From the NCBI GenBank assembly GCA_002529455.1, contig NYMS01000003.1, positions 62,001-126,000 of the forward strand: a stretch of DNA of 64,000 nt. Reading direction: 5' to 3'. Below are positions 59,190 through 64,000 of the stretch, piece by piece. A model generated the notes under the pieces. That model searched no databases and was not told where the DNA came from. It saw only the letters and a list, made by a program, of their open reading frames with translations. The stretch's first letter is position 1, and every line of letters starts with the position of its first letter. This DNA comes from Glycomyces fuscus (GTDB lineage Bacteria > Actinomycetota > Actinomycetes > Streptosporangiales > Streptosporangiaceae). A program made the translations under genes and the position numbers.

Positions 59190-60752
59190 GTGGAGACCGA
59201 CCTGTCAGGGATTCGGTACAGACTGCTCGGTTCTGTCGAGGTTCGCTCCGGGGGGCGTCCGGTCGGCACGGGAGGGCCCAAGAGGCGTACCGTCCTGGCG
59301 GCCCTCCTCCTACAGCCCGGCACCGTCGTCTCCGACAACCGGCTCATCGACCTGGTCTGGGGCGAACGCCCGCCGCGCAGCGCACGGTCCCAGCTCCAGG
59401 TCCACGTGCACGGGCTCCGCAAGGTCCTGGACGCGGACACGATCGTCCGCAGCACCTGCGGCTACCGGATGGCGGTGGCGGCCGGGGCCACGGACAGCGG
59501 CGTGTTCGAACACCTCCTGGCACGCGCGCACTCCGAGCGCGCCGCCGGCCGTCCCGCCGAGGCGGCCCGGACCCTGCGCACCGCGCTGTCCCTGTGGACG
59601 GGCCCGGCGCTGGGAGGCGTCACACCGGCGCTCGCCGCCCACGCGCGCCCGGCGCTGGAGGAGAGGCGGCTGCACGCCCTGGAGGAGCTGTACGAGGTCG
59701 AGATCGGCCTCGACCGCGGGGCCGACGCCGTCCCCGAGCTGCTCTCCCTGTGCGCGGAGCACCCCACCCACGAACGCTTCACGGGCCTGCTCATGTCGGC
59801 CCTGCACGCCTGCGGACGTACCGGGGAGGCGCTGGAGGTCTACGCGGCGCTGCGCGAGAGGCTGGCCGGCGAGCTGGGCACCGACCCCGGCGCCCGGCTC
59901 CGGCAGCTGCACCTGGACCTGCTCACGGCCGGGTCGGACGGCGGGCGCACCCGCCCCGCGTCCGGCGCCCGCCGGGTCCGTCCCGCCGAGCTGCCCTACG
60001 GGGTCGGCGGGTTCGTCGGCCGCTCGGAGGAGCTGTCCGCACTCGACCGGGCGCTGGACGCCGACCGGGAGGCCGACCGCTGGCCCGCGGTGTTCCTCCT
60101 CACCGGGGTCTCCGGCGTCGGCAAGACCGCCCTGGCCCTGCACTGGAGCCACACCGTCCGGGACCGCTTCCACGACGGCCAGCTCTACGTGGACCTGCGC
60201 GGGTCCGCGTCCGGGGAGGAGCCCACCAGCCCCGACGAGGCGCTGCGCCAGTTGCTGCGCGGCCTGGACGCGGACCCCGGGAGCCTGCCTGCCGACACCA
60301 GCGAGCTCGCCAAGCTCTTCCGGTCGGTGACGGCCGACCAGCGCCTGCTGTTCCTGTTCGACGACGCCGCCTCGGCCGAACAGCTCGCCCCCCTGCTGCC
60401 CACCGGCCGGGGCAGCGTGGTCCTGATCACCAGTCGGCACCCGTTGACCGGGCTGGTCGCGCTGTTCGGCGCCCGCCCCCTCCCGCTCGACGTGCTGTCG
60501 GAGGAGTCCTCGGTCGAGTTGTTCCTGTCCGTGGCCGGGAAGTGGGCCCGGGCCACGGAGCTGGCGCTGGTCACCCGGATCACCGACCGCTGCGGGCGGC
60601 TCCCGCTGACGCTGAGGCTGGCCGCGGCCGCCCTCGCCGCCGGCACCTCCGCGGTCGACCTGCCCTGGCCCGACGTCGTGCCCGGCCCCGTGACGGGGCC
60701 GCCCGCCGGAGCGCCGCTGGCGCTGGCCCCCTCGGACCCGGCCCCCGGCTGA
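59190..60752 (+). CDS. AfsR/SARP-type regulator, short form without TPR domain
   Basis: A 520-residue regulator. Winged helix at residues ~8-95 (YRLLGSVEVRSGGRPVG...VVSDNRLIDLVWGERPP), activation domain ~100-245 (ALEEYEVEIGL-type helices, FTGLLMSALHACGRTGEALEVYAALRE), NB-ARC-like ATPase ~275-480 with Walker A TGVSGVGKTALALHW, Walker B LLFLFDDAAS and CGRLPLTLRLAAAAL. The protein then stops in a Pro-rich tail, where AfsR-like proteins continue for 400 residues of TPR. GTG 59190 follows AGGGAG. It may control the SapA array or the downstream genes. Confidence 0.88.
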   Translation: METDLSGIRYRLLGSVEVRSGGRPVGTGGPKRRTVLAALLLQPGTVVSDNRLIDLVWGERPPRSARSQLQVHVHGLRKVLDADTIVRSTCGYRMAVAAGATDSGVFEHLLARAHSERAAGRPAEAARTLRTALSLWTGPALGGVTPALAAHARPALEERRLHALEELYEVEIGLDRGADAVPELLSLCAEHPTHERFTGLLMSALHACGRTGEALEVYAALRERLAGELGTDPGARLRQLHLDLLTAGSDGGRTRPASGARRVRPAELPYGVGGFVGRSEELSALDRALDADREADRWPAVFLLTGVSGVGKTALALHWSHTVRDRFHDGQLYVDLRGSASGEEPTSPDEALRQLLRGLDADPGSLPADTSELAKLFRSVTADQRLLFLFDDAASAEQLAPLLPTGRGSVVLITSRHPLTGLVALFGARPLPLDVLSEESSVELFLSVAGKWARATELALVTRITDRCGRLPLTLRLAAAALAAGTSAVDLPWPDVVPGPVTGPPAGAPLALAPSDPAPG

Positions 60753-60803
60753 GGGCCGCCGGGGCGCGGGCCCCGACGGCCCGTGCCCGGAGCGCGAGGC
60801 GGC

Positions 60804-60827
60804 GGCCGGGCGGGAAGGCGCCCGGCC
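60804..60827. terminator. Hairpin between convergent genes
   Basis: GGCCGGGCG and CGCCCGGCC form a 9-bp stem with a 6-base loop between the AfsR-like regulator and the NmrA-like gene. Confidence 0.6.
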
Positions 60828-60852
60828 CCCGGGCGGGGAGGACGGTCCCGGC

Positions 60853-61710
60853 TCAGAGCAGGGCGCGCAGGGTCTCGGCGACGGGCGTGGTCGGGCGGCC
60901 GATGAGGCGGGACAGCTCGCCGGTGGTGGCGGACAGTTCGCCGTCGCGCGTGTTGGTGTCCAGGGCGGCCGCGAAGCGCGCGGTGCCCTCGTCCAGTCCG
61001 GCCCCGGTCAGGGCCGCCACGTGCTCCTCGGTGGTGAGGTCGCGGTAGACGACCTCGCGGCCGAGCAGCTCGCCCAGGACCGCGGCGAGGTCGTCGTAGG
61101 TCCAGGCGGTGTCGCCGGAGAGCTCGTAGACCGCGCCCGCGTGCGCCGCCGGGTCGCGCAGGACGACGGAGGCGGCCTCGGCCAGGTCCCCGCGCGAGGC
61201 GCTGGCCGTGCGGCCCCGGCCCGCGCTGCCGACGAAGGCGCCGGTGGCGCGCGCCTGCTCCAGCTGCGGCGCGAAGTTCTCGTTGTACCAGCCGTTGCGC
61301 AGGATCGTGTACGCCGTGCCGGAGGCGGTGAGGACCTCCTCGGTGGCCTTGTGCTCGGGGGCCAGGACCAGCGTGGTGTCAGTGGCCCTGGGCGCGCTGG
61401 TGTAGACGAGGTGGCCGACACCGGCCTCTGCGGCGGCCTCGATCACGGCGGTGTGCTGGCGCACCCGCTCGCCGATCGCGGTGCCCGAGACCAGCAGGAG
61501 GGTGTCGGCTCCCTTGAAGGCCTCCCCCAGCGAGGCGGGGTCGTCGAAGTCCGCGCGCGCGGTGCGCACGCCCCGGCCGGCGAGGTCGGCCAACCCGGCG
61601 GTGTCGCGCGCGGTGGCGGTGATCCGCTCCGCCGGGACGCCCCTGTCCAGTAGGTCCTCGACGACGAGGCGGCCGAGGTGGCCGGTGGCACCGGTGATGA
61701 CGACGGACAT
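60853..61710 (-). CDS. NmrA-like NAD(P)H:quinone oxidoreductase (QorB/Qor2 type)
   Basis: A 285-residue atypical SDR. Cofactor loop VITGATGHLGRLVVEDLL at residue 4; TADTLLLVSG-type region ADTLLLVSGTAIGERVRQH; HLVYTSAPRATDTTLVLAPEHKATEEVL; and TILRNGWYNENFAP, all as in E. coli QorB (YtfG) and Corynebacterium Qor2. It reduces quinones with NADPH. ATG 61710 follows GAAAGGAAA. It is divergent from an HxlR regulator across a long palindrome, so it is most likely repressed by it and induced by thiol oxidants. Confidence 0.9.
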   Translation of the reverse strand: MSVVITGATGHLGRLVVEDLLDRGVPAERITATARDTAGLADLAGRGVRTARADFDDPASLGEAFKGADTLLLVSGTAIGERVRQHTAVIEAAAEAGVGHLVYTSAPRATDTTLVLAPEHKATEEVLTASGTAYTILRNGWYNENFAPQLEQARATGAFVGSAGRGRTASASRGDLAEAASVVLRDPAAHAGAVYELSGDTAWTYDDLAAVLGELLGREVVYRDLTTEEHVAALTGAGLDEGTARFAAALDTNTRDGELSATTGELSRLIGRPTTPVAETLRALL

Positions 61711-61782
61711 GGGGTTTCCTTTCGTTGCGGCCGGGCGCTCCGGCCGTCCACGCGTCCCAACCCCCGCGCCCACCGCCACATT

Positions 61783-61808
61783 CCAAAAGTTGGGTACCCA
61801 CCTTTTGG
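61783..61808. promoter_or_regulatory. 26-bp near-perfect palindrome, probable HxlR operator
   Basis: CCAAAAG at 61783 and CTTTTGG at 61808 are the outer arms of a 26-base palindrome centred on GGGTACCC; 24 of 26 positions are symmetric. It lies in the 110-base gap between the divergent quinone reductase and HxlR genes, 13 bases before the latter, and should control both. Confidence 0.75.
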
Positions 61809-61820
61809 TAAGTTGGTTCC

Positions 61821-62189
61821 ATGAGCGTCCCGTCCGGTTCCCCGGCCCCTCTCCGCGGACAGGTCCTGTCCGCCGACTGTCCCTCCCGGCGGCTGCTGGC
61901 CGGTATCACCAGCAAGTGGGGGGTCCTCGTCCTGGTCTGCCTGTCCCGCGGGCCGCTGCGCTGGAGCGAGCTGCTGCGTACGATCGGCGGGATCAGCGAG
62001 AAGATGCTCGCCCAGACCCTGCGCACCTTCGAGGCGGACGGCCTGGTGGTGCGCGACGCCAGGCCGGTGGTGCCTCCCTACGTGGAGTACCGCCTCACCG
62101 GGGACGGCCGCGAGGTCACCGACCTGCTGCTGCCGATGGTGGAGTGGGTGCAGGACCACGTCGGCGACGGGGCGGGCCCGTCCGCCTGA
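61821..62189 (+). CDS. HxlR-family redox-sensing regulator (QorR type)
   Basis: A 122-residue HxlR winged-helix protein: SADCPSRRLLAGITSKWGVLVLVCLSRGPLRWSELLRTIGGISEKMLAQTLRTFEADGLVVRD. The single N-terminal Cys (SADCPSRR, residue ~20) is at the position used as redox switch in Corynebacterium QorR. Oxidation is expected to release DNA and derepress the divergent qor gene. A second Cys (LVCLSRG) lies in the core. Confidence 0.92.
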   Translation: MSVPSGSPAPLRGQVLSADCPSRRLLAGITSKWGVLVLVCLSRGPLRWSELLRTIGGISEKMLAQTLRTFEADGLVVRDARPVVPPYVEYRLTGDGREVTDLLLPMVEWVQDHVGDGAGPSA

Positions 62190-62279
62190 CGGGACGGGAG
62201 CGGCGGGCGGGGCCCCGGACGGGCCGGGGACCCCGCGCAGCCGCTTCCGTGGCAGCGCCCGTCCGCGTCCGTGCCCCGC

Positions 62280-63047
62280 TCAGCGCTGGGCCGCGGGCCG
62301 GACGATGATCTCGTTGACGTCCACGTCCGCGGGCTGGTCGAGGGCGAACGCGATCGCCCGGGCGATCGCGTCGGCGGACAGCGCGTTCCTGCGGTAGGTG
62401 CGCATCGCCTCCCGCGCGACCGGGTCGGTGATGTGGTCCGCCAGCTCGCTCTCGACCACGCCCGGGGAGACCGTGGTCACCCTGATGCCCGGGTCGAGTT
62501 CGAGCCGCAGCCCCTCGGTGATCGCCCACGCGGCGAACTTGGTCCCCGAGTACACCGCCGACGTGGGCACGACCTCGTGCGCGCCGATGGAGGCGACGGT
62601 CACGAAGTGCCCCGAGCCCTGGCGCTGGAAGTGCGGGAGCGCCGCGGCCACGCCGTGCAGCAGCCCCTTGACGTTGACGTCGACCATCCGGTCCCACTCG
62701 TCCACCCGCAGCGCGTCCATCCGGGACAGCGGCATGATCCCGGCGTTGTTGACGAGGGCGTCGACGCGCCCCTGTCCGCGCACGGTGGCGTCGAGCGCCT
62801 CCCGGACGCTGTCGGGGTCGGTGACGTCGAGGCCGCGGTGCTCGGCGCTGCCGCCGGACTCGCGGATGTCCCGGACCAGCGCGCGCAGGCGCTCCTCCCG
62901 CCTCGCCCCGAGCACCACGTGGTGCCCCTCGGCGGCGAGGCGCAGCGCGGCGGCCTCGCCGATCCCGCTGCTGGCCCCCGTCACGACGATCACCTTGCGG
63001 GTCCTCTCCCCCGCCTGGTCGTTCATGGCCGTCGTCTGCTCGTTCAT
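62280..63047 (-). CDS. Short-chain dehydrogenase/reductase
   Basis: A 255-residue classical SDR: VTGASSGIGEAAALRLAAEG at residue 21, DVTDPDS, NNAGIMPLSRMDAL, and catalytic YSGTK near residue 160. Its C-terminus (VDVNEIIVRPAAQR) is typical of the YdfG/serine-dehydrogenase-like subgroup. ATG 63047 follows GGAAAGGA; an ATG at residue 8 is possible. The substrate is unknown. A 311-base gap with a hairpin separates it from the MFS gene upstream. Confidence 0.92.
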   Translation of the reverse strand: MNEQTTAMNDQAGERTRKVIVVTGASSGIGEAAALRLAAEGHHVVLGARREERLRALVRDIRESGGSAEHRGLDVTDPDSVREALDATVRGQGRVDALVNNAGIMPLSRMDALRVDEWDRMVDVNVKGLLHGVAAALPHFQRQGSGHFVTVASIGAHEVVPTSAVYSGTKFAAWAITEGLRLELDPGIRVTTVSPGVVESELADHITDPVAREAMRTYRRNALSADAIARAIAFALDQPADVDVNEIIVRPAAQR

Positions 63048-63284
63048 GTCGGTCCTTTCCTGGGTCAACCGGACGCGCTCCAGTCTGGGCGGGCGGCCGG
63101 AGGCCAGGAAGACCGCGGTGTTCCTGGGTGGGGCGCACCCAGGAACACCCGGAGGCGGCCGTCGCGGCACGGCCCCGGACGTCGCGGCCGGGGCCCGGCC
63201 CCCCGCGCCCGGAACGCGGAGACGGCAAGGCCGGGGAGGGGGCGACCGGCCGTCCGCGGGGAGGCCCGAAGCCGGAGGGGCGCC

Positions 63285-63312
63285 GGGGACCGGTCCGTGA
63301 AGACCGGTCCCC
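63285..63312 (-). terminator. Terminator of the MFS gene
   Basis: GGGGACCGGTC and GACCGGTCCCC form an 11-bp perfect stem with a 6-base loop, 47 bases past the end of the minus-strand MFS gene. The rest of 63048-63358 holds no gene. Confidence 0.7.
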
Positions 63313-63358
63313 GACGCCCCTCCTGTGTCGTCCGCGACCCCCGCGGACCCCCGCTGCC

Positions 63359-64000
63359 CTAGTGGGCGGAGGCGGGCGCGCCCTCCGGCGCGTCGTCGGC
63401 CTGGGAGCGCCGCACGAGGAAGGTCAGCGCGAAGGCCACGACGGAGACCACCGCGCCGACCAGGAAGGCCGCGTGGACGCCGCCCGCCTGGGCGTTGACC
63501 TCGTCGAGCCCGTCGGTGAGCAGGCCCGCCGACGTGGCGGACATGATCGCGACGAAGATCGCCGTACCGGCCGCGCCCGCGACCTGCTGCACGGTGCCGA
63601 CCACGGCGCTGCCGTGCGAGTACAGCTCGGGCCGCAGCGATCCCAGCGCGCCGGTGAGCAGCGGCGTGAACATGAGGCCGAGGCCGACGCTGAGCGTCAC
63701 GTGGGCGGCGATGACGAAGCCGACCGGCGTCTGGGCGTCGAGCAGGGTCATGCCCCACAGCACCAGGGACACCAGCGCCGAGCCCGGGATGACCAGGGGG
63801 CGCGGGCCGACGCGGTCGTAGAGGCGGCCGACCACCGGGGCGAGCAGACCCATGACCAGACCGCCGGGCAGCAGGGACAGGCCGGTGACGAGCGTGTCGT
63901 GGCCCAGGACGTTCTGCATGTAGACCGGCAGCAGGATGAGGGTGCCGAACAGGGCCATGAAGCTGATCACGACCAGGCCGATCGAGACGCAGAACTGCCT
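63359..64000 (-). CDS. MFS transporter (DHA2 type), 5'-partial
   Basis: The C-terminal 213 residues of a drug efflux transporter; the frame is still open at the right edge (RQFCVSIGLV before MISF), so the N-terminal half lies outside. Visible features: LPVYMQNVLGHDTLVTGLSLLPGGLVMGLLAPVVGRLYDRVGPRP (second motif A-like loop) and YSHGSAVVGTVQQVAGAAGTAIFVAIM, typical of EmrB/QacA proteins. The ATG at 63970 is internal, not the start. Confidence 0.9.
   Translation of the reverse strand, partial: RQFCVSIGLVVISFMALFGTLILLPVYMQNVLGHDTLVTGLSLLPGGLVMGLLAPVVGRLYDRVGPRPLVIPGSALVSLVLWGMTLLDAQTPVGFVIAAHVTLSVGLGLMFTPLLTGALGSLRPELYSHGSAVVGTVQQVAGAAGTAIFVAIMSATSAGLLTDGLDEVNAQAGGVHAAFLVGAVVSVVAFALTFLVRRSQADDAPEGAPASAH

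Noticed and set aside
1..64000. Transposases, integrases, CRISPR arrays or a biosynthetic core (PKS/NRPS)
   Set aside because: None was found. The SARP-type regulators alone do not make a biosynthetic cluster.

Overview
The window comes from a very GC-rich actinomycete with strong third-position G/C bias, many GTG starts and frequent 4-bp GTGA/ATGA stop-start overlaps. A complete actinobacterial-type gas vesicle cluster, a mycothiol-dependent formaldehyde dehydrogenase, an F420-type luciferase-like oxidoreductase, SapA-type spore proteins, two AfsR/SARP-type regulators and a SigB/SigF-family sigma factor all point to a sporulating filamentous actinomycete, most likely Nocardiopsis or a close relative. 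This is inferred from content only; no rRNA or tRNA gene is present. All calls come from reading the sequence; no search was run.

Layout. 1-9.5 kb: the end of a Gfo/Idh/MocA oxidoreductase, a TetR regulator, a small membrane protein, a lipoprotein, an alpha/beta hydrolase, a LacI regulator divergent from a three-gene sugar ABC importer without its own ATPase, and a stand-alone methionine aminopeptidase. 9.5-15.5 kb: gas vesicle operon on the minus strand in the order gvpO-A-F-G-Y-Z-J-L-S-K. 15.5-23.7 kb: a tectonin-repeat protein made by a recent internal duplication, a membrane protein, a 14-TM drug efflux transporter, a DUF574-type methyltransferase, a RibD/DHFR-fold protein, and a class A beta-lactamase homologue that lacks the catalytic Glu166. 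23.7-28.7 kb: L-rhamnose operon (isomerase, fused aldolase/dehydrogenase, kinase) with two LacI-type operator-like palindromes. 28.9-31.6 kb: LysE/ArgO exporter divergent from an ArgP/LysG regulator, then an F420-type oxidoreductase. 31.6-34.5 kb: a second class A beta-lactamase with intact catalytic residues, divergent from a LysR gene that is translationally coupled to a penicillin-recognising serine-protein gene, the arrangement of the Streptomyces cacaoi blaL/blaA/blaB system. 34.6-42.9 kb: small membrane proteins, a secreted PI-PLC-like enzyme, a Tat-exported peptidoglycan amidase, a 1059-residue AfsR-like regulator divergent from a short-chain dehydrogenase, and a MerR regulator. 43.1-46.1 kb: MarR regulator and membrane protein separated by a perfect 19-bp inverted repeat, then mscR coupled to a metallo-beta-lactamase-fold hydrolase. 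46.1-57.2 kb: glycosyltransferase-like protein, a 1.3-kb stretch without a convincing gene, Bcr/CflA-type efflux pump, PPOX-fold protein, AlkD-like glycosylase, SigB/F sigma factor, cation diffusion facilitator, acyl-CoA synthetase and ketopantoate reductase homologue. 57.5-60.8 kb: three tandem SapA paralogues followed by a short AfsR-like regulator that ends just after its NTPase domain. 60.8-64 kb: a QorR-type HxlR regulator divergent from an NmrA-like quinone reductase across a near-perfect 26-bp palindrome, a short-chain dehydrogenase, and the end of an MFS transporter.

Themes. Several modules suit a soil or saline actinomycete's development and stress response: buoyancy organelle, spore-surface proteins, a stress-type sigma factor, thiol and quinone detoxification, and beta-lactam sensing and resistance. 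Candidate sigma-B-type promoter sequences precede gvpO, the sigma gene and the amidase gene, but this link is a hypothesis. The items most worth following up are the Glu166-less beta-lactamase with a carbapenemase-like cysteine pair, the charge-complementary tails of GvpY and GvpZ, the SapA array with its truncated STAND-type regulator, and the duplicated 35-nt promoter-like element.
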